From NCBI GenBank assembly GCA_900073065.1, contig FJOG01000001.1, positions 3,042,366-3,106,365 on the forward strand: a stretch of DNA of 64,000 bases, written 5' to 3'. The stretch is from Phialocephala subalpina (taxonomy: Eukaryota; Ascomycota; Leotiomycetes; Helotiales; Mollisiaceae). This document shows, piece after piece, positions 47,563 through 57,606 of this stretch. The notes under the pieces are model-generated. The model worked only from the letters and a program-made list of their open reading frames with translations. It searched no databases and was not told the origin of the DNA. The position numbers and the translations under genes were made by a program. Positions within the stretch are counted from its first letter, which is position 1, and every line of letters begins with the position of its first letter.

Positions 47563-49253
47563 ATGAATCCAGCTCATGCCATCGGCATCCACCAGCAGGA
47601 AAACAATCTGGCAATGTCAAGGTCGTTAGGTATTTCTCCGATAGAGCATAAGGTAACTAGGAGGTTTTACGAACCACTATTACTCCTTCACGCCCTTAGT
47701 CCGATACGGGGGGAAAGAATCAAACCCGAGATAATTCCCGATGATCCAGGATCAAATCATATCCAACTCCGACGGTCTTTCACGAATGCCATCGCCTACA
47801 TCTGTGCCTACGAAAAGGGGCCTGATTATGTCACTGCAGTAGCTCTGGAGAAGACCCCCCAAGGCGTTGTAGTCTGGCTCGGCGCTAACGCCGATGTTGA
47901 AGAGGAGGTCGTCACGTTTTTGGAGGAGATTTTGGCATGCGTGCATCGAGTTGTCGAGAAAAACAGCGTGGAGGACTTACACCAGGAGGCTTCGCTGGCA
48001 ACACAAAGGCTTGCATCTATGATTGCCGAATTTCAAGCTCCAAGACTCAATGCATACCGTGCAGATATTATCAATTCATGCATTATTCCTTGCCAAAAAC
48101 TCATGACGGACTACGTCAGGAGTAATGGTAAGTTTAGCATTGCTAGGGTGTGTTGTCATCATTTCACTAAAGCTTGGCAGGATCTGCGGACGGAGACCGG
48201 AGTGCACTCGAAGTCAATAACTTGCAACAGTGGCTCAAGAAATACTTTGGCGATGACACTGGAAGATCCACAGGACCAAGTCTCTTCGACTTATCCAAAG
48301 CTTGCTATGACATTAGACATACTCAGTACCTGAAGACTGTTAGCATGTTTGCTGGACAAGGGCAGACACGACACGAAACATTTGAGCGGCTTTACAAGCT
48401 ACTCGGCAAACTTGGGAAGCCTCTGAAGTCCTCAAAGACTCTAACTGAAGCGGCAACAAAGCTTGTGCAAGACTTTTCTCAGGGATTTACTGTGAAAACA
48501 GTACGCTCGTCAGTATTAAAACCACTTCCCTTTCGAGGCAGGAAGGAAGCAACGATAGAGTGCATTGTTCATCGCATGTTTTCGGATTCTTCAGAGGAAA
48601 CCGAGTTCATGAATCGGCTCAGGTCGCTCGGTTCTTGGGAGGGAGAGGAAATAGACAGCTTTCTAAAACGTGAGCGAGCTACTAAGACAAGAGTTCACGC
48701 CGAATTGCTCCTTATCGATCATTTCGAACGAAATTCTTGTAATTTTCTGGGCCAGGGCGAGAAATATATTGGTTGCAGCAAGCCAGCATGCTATTTATGC
48801 CACATGTATATCACCCAGCACCCAGGCCGTTACACAATTCCCGCTAGTCACAACAAACTCTATGTCGGTTGGCGTCCCCCGGATGTCTATGTTCAGGAAT
48901 CTGGCACTTCCGGTTTATTGCAGGTACAGGAAAAAATTCTATTACAGATGATCGACTTGGTCCGTAGCGATTTGTCTTCTGAGATGAGGAGTCGCAACAT
49001 GCGATTGCCATACCACACCGATTCTACAACTGGAATAACAACGACATTAGAATCAATGCTATTGGGCGAGACTGACACACCCCCGGCTGCGTATCCGGAT
49101 GATCTAGGTATTTTATCCTTCATTCCATCAACTCTTTGATAACACTAAACACCCAATCTAGAACAGTCAACGCCGAACTTGCCAGAACCAAACGAAGATG
49201 TTGAATTGATGACTTCTGAGGACGAGGACGACGAAGGCGGAGTTCCAATTTAA
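47563..49253 (+). CDS. OTT_1508-like (PF14441-type) nucleic-acid deaminase
   Basis: Exons 47563-48127, 48181-49107 and 49162-49253 sum to 527 residues in frame. The first 350 residues are helical with no clear domain. The catalytic core follows: KTRVHAELLLIDHF, with His361, Ala and catalytic Glu363, then GCSKPACYLCHMYI with the zinc ligands Cys392 and Cys395, then the fungal block PASHNKLYVGWRPP. This is the cytidine-deaminase-superfamily fold, in the fungal OTT_1508-like group. All zinc and proton-shuttle residues are present, so activity is expected; the substrate is unknown. The C-terminus is very acidic (TSEDEDDEGG). It is transcribed divergently from the Dicer-like gene. Confidence 0.85.
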
Positions 49254-49656
49254 ATTTTTTTCCCCACTGTTGTATGGAGGGAGGTTAATTCATGAACGGA
49301 TTTTGAGGATGGTTTCCGATGCCTGGCGGCTGACACAGGAGATTACAATTTGAGCGGAAGAAAGAATCTTATCAACGAAAACTGTTATTGCGTTTGCTTG
49401 GAAATTGTCTTTCTCTCTTTAGCTTAGTATTTTTAGTAATTACCAATTTAAGAGCGTCCTTTATAGATCATTTTTGGAGCCTTGTAAAGATGCAATTATA
49501 TTTTACTCCTGCTCTTTTTTATCAATTTTTAGATGTATTACCAAGCGCCGATCTTATATTAGCTATCAAAGCTCATTTTCAATATTGAGTATATTATTAC
49601 CTATTAATAGACTTGAGCATGATTCTACCTCGGTAATGCCCGAAACCTATAGGATT
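49254..49656. other. Intergenic, no gene seen
   Basis: The 3' flanks of two convergent genes. Somewhat AT-rich. Confidence 0.5.
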
Positions 49657-51738
49657 TTAAGGTACTCTGAACGCACCCCACAGGTGAAAGTATGTGTGAT
49701 CTGCTATGCAACTCCTCGCCCTCAACCTCACAGCAATATCCCCATTCTTTCTATCATTCGCATTCCCACTCCATGTCTGCCCCGCAGACTTATGAGCCTC
49801 CTCTGCTTTACTTCCAACCTCATTTCCTCCCATCGAGCTGCTGACAATAGTGCTTTTGACGGACATGTAGTTGAACCTCGGCATCCCCTTCCAACCCCTC
49901 GCCCTCACCGCTTCGAACGTGACCAACAGGAGGATGAATGCGTTGATTCCGGCTACAGTGTAGATATATGGTCCTGTTCCAATTGATAATGCCTTAACGA
50001 TGATCGCGATGGGTACTTGAGTCGATTTGTCAGCAAGCATCATTTGAGCGCTCGAATAAGCAACGAGCGCATCATCGGTAACAACTTCCATCGATTCAGC
50101 TATTCCTCTCAGCGTAATTCCATCGTTCGTTTCTCCAGGTTGTTTTTGAAGATTGACGTTCAAGATGTTGCTCTTAAGCATGTTGCCTATAGCAGATGTG
50201 AATTTCGTGCTCGCGACATTGGAGAGCGAAGCAACGGTAGTGAACGCTCCGTTAACGATCTGTCGAGGGTTTGTGCCATTCTGAACACTTGAGTTGAGAG
50301 GTACAACGACAATGAGACCCCTTTTGACGGAAACGCGGACGGTGAAATGGCGGGGCGTCATGGAGACGTGGCATTGTGTGTTGTTTAGTGAGGTGTAATT
50401 CTTTCCTGATGCGATGGATAGGACGCCGGTGTAGTTTTGGACGGTAGCGTTTGGGGAACCCCAGTATGCTATAGCAACGACGGAATCGTCGTCTCCCATG
50501 CTGATTTCGCTGAATCCTCCACAATCCGTATTTGGTCCGACCCAGGGTGGGCAGCCGGTGGCTTTGTAGATGTCGGGGAACATAACATCGTTGGATGAAT
50601 AATTGAGCTCGAGATGAAAGTCTGTGGAGCGGTTGAAGATGCAGGAAATGGAGGTCATGGTGTCGGTCTCGTTGAAGGAAAAGGAATCAAGTCCTTTGAA
50701 GCGTTGTCCTATGAGTTTGTCTACGAGTCCGACGGAGCCTCCGACGCCATAGGAGCGTCCGTAGTAGGTGAAATTTGAGTTGTCGTTCTTTTTGTAGAGT
50801 TGAACTGCGCTGGCGTTTTGGCTGGAGGCGGAAGCTCCATCGTTGAGGAGGAAACCGAAACGGTCCCGAACCGGACTGAAAGAGAAGACGCCGAGTGTTG
50901 TTGAGGTCCTGGGATCGCTGTCGTTAAAGAGAGATTGAGGTGCGTAGGTGGCGAGTGATTTTGTTGTGTAGTGAGGAACGCTCGTGGTCATGTTATGTGT
51001 TTTCATTTCTGATAAAGTAATGGTGGGAGCGAGTGCGCCTGCCCAGAAAGCTGCCGGAATGCGACTCACGATGACAAACAGAAAGACGAGTGGGACCTTT
51101 GCTTTCGGAAGTGTCCAGTCGATATGAGATCCGCAAATGGCGCTCCAGAAGTCCAGCTTGTCCAGGGTCACTGCTTGTCTGGCAATGATTACCCGAGATG
51201 ACCAGTTGATGATCATGCATACCGAGTACATGTAGACTGCTCCGAGCAATGAGGCGACGATTTGGCGTATAGCTGAGAAAGTTGAGGGATTGTTGTTGAT
51301 GGTTTCTGCGCTTGATCCGGTGATCGTCCAGTGACCTTTCAATCCTGCGATCAAGACAAAGTTAATGACAGAAGTTATCAGCAAGCCTGGGACAAGCAGA
51401 AACCTCGACCGAATAGGCTCGAGCTCCTGCTTTGACTGGATAGGTGGATCGAATCCTGATTGCGTAGGTTGCAAGAGAAGTGTTCGAGTCGCCTCTGAGG
51501 TAGAGCGAGGAGCTCTTAATCGATTCAACTTCCACATCGTGAAATGAAAGCAACAATACAAATACACGAAAAAAAAGGAAATGGCAGAAATGGAAGAAAG
51601 AAAGTAAACAAGACGTGATCTTAAGAAGTTCGAGACCTTGAGTCCTGTTAGGTTCAAGCTAAAGCAGAGATTCCAGCCGCTGAAAATAGCGACCAGCAAC
51701 AACGTAAATGTCAGATTTGGAGGCAGGGGGTAAACCAA
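49657..51738 (-). CDS. Large multi-pass membrane protein of unknown function
   Basis: One frame of about 693 codons is open, but it lacks an ATG at its beginning. A good acceptor (GCTAAC branch, TTTTCAG) at 51680 suggests the first exon lies upstream and that coding here starts at 51679. There are hydrophobic segments near the N-terminus (about four, including LVYFLSSISAISFFFVYLYC and ASLLGAVYMYSVCMII), one at VFLFVIVSRIPAAFWAGAL, a long extracellular-type region with many N-x-S/T sequons and paired Cys, and a last segment (IYTVAGINAFILLLVTF). This architecture is common among uncharacterised ascomycete membrane proteins. No enzyme motif is seen. Confidence 0.7.
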   Translation of the reverse strand: MVYPLPPNLTFTLLLVAIFSGWNLCFSLNLTGLKVSNFLRSRLVYFLSSISAISFFFVYLYCCFHFTMWKLNRLRAPRSTSEATRTLLLQPTQSGFDPPIQSKQELEPIRSRFLLVPGLLITSVINFVLIAGLKGHWTITGSSAETINNNPSTFSAIRQIVASLLGAVYMYSVCMIINWSSRVIIARQAVTLDKLDFWSAICGSHIDWTLPKAKVPLVFLFVIVSRIPAAFWAGALAPTITLSEMKTHNMTTSVPHYTTKSLATYAPQSLFNDSDPRTSTTLGVFSFSPVRDRFGFLLNDGASASSQNASAVQLYKKNDNSNFTYYGRSYGVGGSVGLVDKLIGQRFKGLDSFSFNETDTMTSISCIFNRSTDFHLELNYSSNDVMFPDIYKATGCPPWVGPNTDCGGFSEISMGDDDSVVAIAYWGSPNATVQNYTGVLSIASGKNYTSLNNTQCHVSMTPRHFTVRVSVKRGLIVVVPLNSSVQNGTNPRQIVNGAFTTVASLSNVASTKFTSAIGNMLKSNILNVNLQKQPGETNDGITLRGIAESMEVVTDDALVAYSSAQMMLADKSTQVPIAIIVKALSIGTGPYIYTVAGINAFILLLVTFEAVRARGWKGMPRFNYMSVKSTIVSSSMGGNEVGSKAEEAHKSAGQTWSGNANDRKNGDIAVRLRARSCIADHTYFHLWGAFRVP

Positions 51739-52593
51739 GTTAGCGGCGCTCGCCGTTGAACATCAGACGGCGTAATTGGTGGAAGACCGAGCAATCTAAG
51801 GACATTGTGATTAGTGCAGACGGAACGTCCCTTGGCGCGATGCTATTTGTGCAAGTAGACGTCAATGGAGATTCCTGGTTGAAACCATCCACAGCTTCTC
51901 GCAGGGCTGAGATAAGATTGATAAACTTCAGCAACTGCACATGGATAGCGAAAGGGATGCTCATCCTGTCATGGACTTTCGACTCGCAAGTGATGGTGAA
52001 AGGTGAAAACAATGGACGGTCACGTGCGCAAATGATCACGAATGAGACTTCTATGGAAATCAACGTGTTCAGTCTTGCAGGAACCGCAGGAAGAGGTCTC
52101 GTTGCACCATTTGGCCCCCTTTTCTGTGATGTTTGGATGCGATGTCAAGAAGTGTCTTGAACATCGTGCATGTTCTAGGCTGGGATGTTTGAAGCTGAGC
52201 GATTCAGACAGGTACTCGGTTCAAGTGATCAACGCCGAAGTACTCCGGATATGTGCCTGGGACAACAGGAAACTTTCAGGGCCGTTATACGTGCAGCAGA
52301 TCGTGGGAAGAAGGTCAAGAACCACACCTGGAGCTCTACCAGGTCGCAGAGCAGGTAGACCCACACTCCGGTCCCAAGTTCCTCCCCCACGATGCTTTGC
52401 ACGGTTCAGATGTGAAGTCCGCACGCCGCCACTTTCATCGTGACTTCCCAGTCCAGATTGATATGCGCAGTTTGAAAAGAATCGCGACCGCCTCTCTTCA
52501 CTTCTTTCCCCCACAAATTCAAGAACCTAAAATTCTCAAGCAAGTACCTGCGGGGCTATAAACCAAAGCCTTCACAACGAGAATACCGCCAAC
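51739..52593. other. Intergenic; probably contains the first exon of the membrane protein
   Basis: It separates divergent genes. A minus-strand open frame at 51740-52063 could hold the missing first exon, but I cannot define it. Otherwise nothing is seen. Confidence 0.35.
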
Positions 52594-53685
52594 ATGAACA
52601 CTATGAGCACCACCTCGGCACAGCCCGCCGCACCACAAAGTAGTGGTTTTGACGCTGCCATTGATGCTTTCGCCAATCTTAACATCAATCTCGAGCTCCC
52701 TGTCATGGATACCAAAACCTCAACTGTAATCATACCTGCCTCTAATATGGCACAAGACACTAGTCTCGACGAGCTCGAAGCTCTTTTCAAAAATATGAAG
52801 CCTATTGACCCACTGCATACAAAAGCACGGCGAGACAGAAAACCCGCAGCACGAGCAGCTGGGAGAAAGGTACGTTCACCTCATTGATCCATCAGAAGCA
52901 GACACCAAGAGCTTTAACTGACAGCGAATAGGATGCCCAAAAGCCACAAAGCCACAAGAAAGTCAGATTCGAAGGCGGCGGTATCATCAAAAAGGGTCAA
53001 TCGAGTGGAATGCTAGTAAGTCATCTCTTTCGGAATGAGAAAGGGGTAAGAGAGAACTAACAGTAAACAGAAAGCACGAGAAGCCGTCAGAGCGTATAAA
53101 TCAAAACCCAAGAAGAATGGCAGAAATGAAGACTATCACCCAGCTCTTGACGAGGATCCAGAGTTCGCTGTCATCGTTTGCTTCGTTAGCAATGGAGACC
53201 CCGCTACAAGGAAGGCCGTCGCCAATAAAGTATGCTCCTCCCCTATCCCATCTCTCCATCCAGGGCTAACAACTTTCTTTAAGATAATGTCTATCTTCGG
53301 CCTATCAGCTACAACCGCCTGGTCTTGGAATTTCATCCAAGACCCCGTCCGCTACGCCAAGAAAATCGAGATCCAAAGAACGTATGACACAAACGACTTC
53401 TGTAGAGTAGCGTTTGCGAGTGAAGATACGATGTGGAGTTTTTTGGAGGGGATGGAGGAGGATTTGATGGGGAGGGAGTTGGAGAGGTGTGGGTGGAGGG
53501 TTGTGAGGTATGTTCCGACTTGGAGGAGGATTGAGAGGGGGGAGTGGAGGTTTCCTGCGCTGCCGAGGAGGGTGGAGGAAATTCGGGGGCTGGAGGATGG
53601 AGGGGTTGAGGATAATGTCCTGATGAGGGAGGAGCAAGAGAAGCAGGTTGCGAGATGGGAGGATTTTGAGATGAAAATGTCGTAG
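52594..53685 (+). CDS. Unknown basic protein, four exons
   Basis: Exons 52594-52869, 52932-53015, 53071-53229 and 53284-53685 give 306 residues in frame, each intron having a good donor and acceptor. The N-terminus is disordered with a short acidic helix (TSLDELEALFKNMKP). A Lys/Arg-rich middle follows (KARRDRKPAARAAGRK, KKVRFEGGGIIKKGQ). The C-terminal half is folded-looking, with many Trp and Arg (TYDTNDFCRVAFASEDTMWS, LERCGWRVVRYVPTWRRIER). I do not recognise a domain. The start is the first ATG of the frame. Confidence 0.75.
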
Positions 53686-54180
53686 ATCGTATGACATTGG
53701 GGGGAGATGATGGTTGAGTGGTTGAGGGATGTTGGTTTCGAGCGTCGAATTGAAGGATTTGGCTGTTTGTTGGCTCGATGAAGAGTTTGGATCTGTACTT
53801 GAAATTACTAGCAATATGAAATTTAAGAAAGTGCGGATGCCTTGCCTCGTCCCGAATGTTAATGTATATGGAAAGTTGGTACATTCTCATGGTAAGAGCG
53901 GGTGAGTTTCGGAGGAGTTTGGTGGCGATACAGGCGACACTACTCACCCGCACACACATTTGAAGATGCACTCTCAATTAATCAGCGCTTACTGAGCCTG
54001 GAGGGGGAGGCAAGACGAGATAAGATAGGAAACACTTAGCAAGCATCATCGTCCAGAATCTCCTTCCCCTACCGAGACAATCTTCCTGGTCAGCATGAAA
54101 CGAGGCCATCATCTCGATATCCTTGGAGTGAGTGTTCCAAGAAGCTGCAGATGTTGAATCTCTATATTGTCTATGTCTAT
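53686..54180. other. Intergenic, convergent 3' flanks
   Basis: No gene seen. Long minus-strand frames here are mirror images of the plus-strand gene or low-complexity. Confidence 0.5.
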
Positions 54181-54960
54181 CTATTCTCCTTTGATATTGG
54201 CTGGCGTACTCCTCTTCTCTGCACCTTGTAACCCATTGACTCTGCCATACAACCACTGCAACATGACCGTACTTCCAGTCATAGTCAATGCAGCGCCTGT
54301 GAACAGGACAACTCTCTGCGTTGTGTCCAAGGCCGCGAATAGGGGATACGGGTAACTATTGAACATTAGTGAGGGGCAGCGGAACTGCGGATGCATTGCA
54401 TCTTACAACCCATTATGCTTATAGCACTGCTCCACCCAAGCCCAATACCCCACCGCAATCGCAGAGCTCAACCCCATAGCCGGCACCACATGAATCGCCC
54501 AAGGCGGAGAGAGAAACAACAGGTCGATGACTAACAGAATCGAAGGCATAGCATGGAACCCAACATCTGCCCAAGGAGCAATATGTATTTCCGGTGGAAC
54601 CAGCAACTTCCTATCAATTGCACTGATTCCCCAATACAATACACTGATCAAAACCTCCAACGGTGCGCTGCACAATGAAAGACTGTTCTTGATCAAGAAG
54701 AGTGTCGGTGACAAGGTGATGTCTGCCAATAGTCCAAATACGAAGGTCGCATATGCTACCGTGAGGCCTAGGATGGTGAGGTACTGCCAGTGCCAGCCGT
54801 AGGATTCGTTGATCATTGTCGGAAAATCGATTAGATATTTGTAGGAGAGAGAGAAGGAAATGATTCCGATCGTGTGTACAATGGCTGAGATGCCTCGGGA
54901 TGGTGAGGAAAGTCGTTGGAGAGGATGTCGAGCCATGAGCTTCTGGGAAGTGGAAGCCAT
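54181..54960 (-). CDS. Far-17a/AIG1-type integral membrane protein
   Basis: Exons 54960-54407 and 54355-54181 join in frame to 242 residues, using the strong GTAAGA donor. There are five to six hydrophobic segments. Family landmarks (PF04750) are GWHWQYLTILGLTVAYATF, which holds the conserved Thr; DVGFHAMPSILLVIDLLF, with the conserved His; and NGFYPYPLFAAL across the splice junction. Mammalian members AIG1 and ADTRP are threonine hydrolases of fatty acid esters of hydroxy fatty acids, with this Thr and His as the catalytic pair; the same chemistry here is inferred. An in-frame ATG at 55068 could extend the N-terminus by 36 residues. Confidence 0.85.
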
Positions 54961-55196
54961 GACGGCGGTCTGAAATGTGTATAGGACAAGTGAGAAATGG
55001 ACAATGAACAGAAGTGAGATTGTTGTTGTTGCATGACGAAGTACAGTACCTGGTTTTTGTGGGTCCAATGCAGCCTTCCACTAGCGCTAAGATGGAGATC
55101 TTTAAACTTCAGCCTCGCTCATTTTCGTGGTCGCATTTTTGGCAACATTTCTTTTCTGACGCAGCGAACTATTTGTCCCCCTCAGTCATAGCAAAC

Positions 55197-57157
55197 ATGG
55201 CGGAGACTATACCAGAGACGAAGTCGAATAAGAGAAGCAGATCAGACGATGATGGTATGCAGATTTTCCTCACACTCGAACATGTTGTTGACAGCCTAGA
55301 CTCCTCATCCGACGATGATATGGGACCGCAGCTACCCTCTGCGGATGCACCCAAGAAGAAGCGCCGCAAGCTGCCATACGAGAAGCTCTACATCTCTGCC
55401 TTGCCAACGTCTGCGAAGTACTCGAAGTCCTTGATGCATAAGGAGCAGGTGGCATTTGTTACCATGACACCATTCACCGATTTCATGATTACGAGCTCCG
55501 TGGATGGGGTTGTCAAGTTTTGGAAGAAGGGTGCGGATGGGATTGAATTTGTGAAGGAGTTTAAGGCCCATTCGGGAGAGATCAAGAGTGTGTCTGTGAG
55601 TGCCGATGGGAGGAGCTTTGCGACGGCTGGTGTGGACAAGAGCATAAAGATCTTCGATGTTATAACTTTCGACCTTCTTTCTATGCTCAGCCTGGAGTTT
55701 ACGCCAAAGTGCGTATGTTGGGTACACAGTCGGGGAGCATCGTTGCCTCTACTTGCCGTGTCGGACGAAGTCAACCACACGATTGGGGTATATGATGGGC
55801 GGGGAGAGAACTTGGAGCCTATACACACGATTTCTGGCCTTCACCGGAGCGTGGTGTCGTTAATGGCATTCAATGATGCATACAATTGCGTTGTCTCGAC
55901 AGATGAGAATGGTATGGTAGAGTACTGGCGACCAGGAGGCAATTACGAGAAGCCGGACAATGTTTTCGAATACAAGAGCTCGACGAATCTTTTTGAGTTC
56001 AAGAAGGCGAAGTCTACACCCACGTCTCTGACAATAGCACCCAATGGCTCTCAGTTTGCAACCTTCTCTTTCCCTGATCGAAAAGTTAGGATATTCGACT
56101 TTCCCACAGGAAAGCTCTATAGAACATACGACGAATCCTTGCAGATCATCGAGGAGATGCAGCAAGCAGGCACAGCCCTACGGAAGCTGGAGGACATCGA
56201 GTTTGGGCGAAGAATGGCTACCGAGAAAGAGCTGGAAGGGCCAACATTACGCAACAAGGCGAATGTGATATTTGACGAGACTGGACATTTCATCGTATAT
56301 GGATCTATGTTGGGCACGAAAGTCCTGAATACCTACACAAATCGAGTCGTCAAAGTCTATGGACAGGATGAGAATTTTCGGCCTCTCAATGTTGCCATGT
56401 ATCAGGGACAACCTCAGAAGAAAGGTGTCACGACAGTTGCTATGGCCGCGTCAAACAATCCACTTCTTCAGGAATCGGAAACAAGAGACCCAATTCTCTT
56501 CGCCACAGGTGTGGGCAAGGTGCGATTTTACATGTTCACCAACGATGACAACATTTCAAAATCTGAGCGAGATGTCCAGAACGAGAAGCCTACCAATGCG
56601 AACTCGAAGAAGGCCGTCGAAGCCAAGGCAGCGGAGAGTGGGACTGCTGCTATCATCCACACTACTTATGGAGACATTCACATTCGTCTCTTCCCAGATG
56701 CAGCTCCAAAGGCAGTGGAGAACTTTGTTGTGCACTCGAAGAAGGGCTACTACAACAACACGATCTTCCACCGAGTCATTCGCAAGTTCATGATCCAATG
56801 TGGTGATCCTCTGGGAGATGGGACTGGCGGAGAGAGTATCTGGGGAAGAGAGTTCGAGGATGAGTTTAGTACCTTGAGACACGACAAACCTTATACTGTC
56901 AGTATGGCGAATGCTGGACCGAATACCAATGGAAGTCAGTTCTTCATCACAACTGAAAAGACTGTAAGTTTGATCTCTCTGTTGACGAAGTTGGATATCA
57001 GATGCTAATCTTATTTTAGCCTTGGCTCGACAACAAGCACACCATATTCGGAAGGGCGATTCAAGGTTTGGACGTCATCCATAAGATTGAGAATGCAAGA
57101 GTGTACAAGGAGAAGCCGGAGGAAGACATCAAGATTCTCAACATAGAGATCATGTAA
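55197..57157 (+). CDS. cyp15: WD40-cyclophilin peptidyl-prolyl isomerase (CYP15/PPWD1 type)
   Basis: Exons 55197-56963 and 57020-57157 give 634 residues in frame. An acidic Lys/Arg-rich N-terminus is followed by WD40 repeats at about residues 70-390 ([33 protein letters not shown]) and a cyclophilin domain at about 480-634. Cyclophilin catalytic landmarks are present: [11 protein letters not shown] with the active Arg, [16 protein letters not shown], and [10 protein letters not shown] after the intron. It isomerises X-Pro bonds; metazoan PPWD1 is spliceosome-associated, so a nuclear role in splicing is likely. The frame continues upstream of 55197, but [15 protein letters not shown] is the natural start. 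Only 236 bp separate it from the divergent Far-17a gene. Confidence 0.95.
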
Positions 57158-57606
57158 AGCAATTAAAATAACTTGATACCCCATCCAAGTGCTCTCATAC
57201 GGCCACCCCCTTTGCAATGTCCTTGATGACATTCGAACATTTGTGCTATTAATGTTCCAGATCGTCAGCGATGTTGAAATTGATGTTGCTGCCTCAGTCT
57301 CAAGGCCGCAATGATTCTTATCCGTTAGCTCAATCGGTGTTGACAAGGCTTCCCTTCCAATTTCACCACACCCCTCATTCCTTTGCCCAGACCGACTCCT
57401 TCACTGAAAAAAATCTTTCGACCGGCTCCAGCGGGGAGTAAACAACTTTCTAGACATGTCAAGGAGAAAACGGCCATTCTACCGCCAAACGAGGACTGAA
57501 CTACTGCAGCCGCAAATGCTCCCCGCCTTCCCCCACGTTTACATACAACTTCGACAACCCTCGCCCGGAAGTGCTCGCAGAAGAGGAGCTCTTCTTTCCC
57601 ACGACC
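57158..57606. other. Intergenic, no gene seen
   Basis: The 3' flank of the cyclophilin gene and the promoter of the transcription-factor gene. Confidence 0.5.

Noticed and set aside
49388..49986. Plus-strand frames beyond the deaminase
   Set aside because: They lie in AT-rich 3' flank and antisense to the membrane protein, with no features.
53305..53977. Long antisense frames over the gene at 52594-53685
   Set aside because: Pro/Ser-rich mirror of a Glu/Arg-rich coding exon; the plus-strand model has consistent splice sites.
55014..55196. N-terminal extension of the WD40-cyclophilin frame
   Set aside because: It runs into the divergent gene's 5' region; [11 protein letters not shown] at 55197 is the more natural start.
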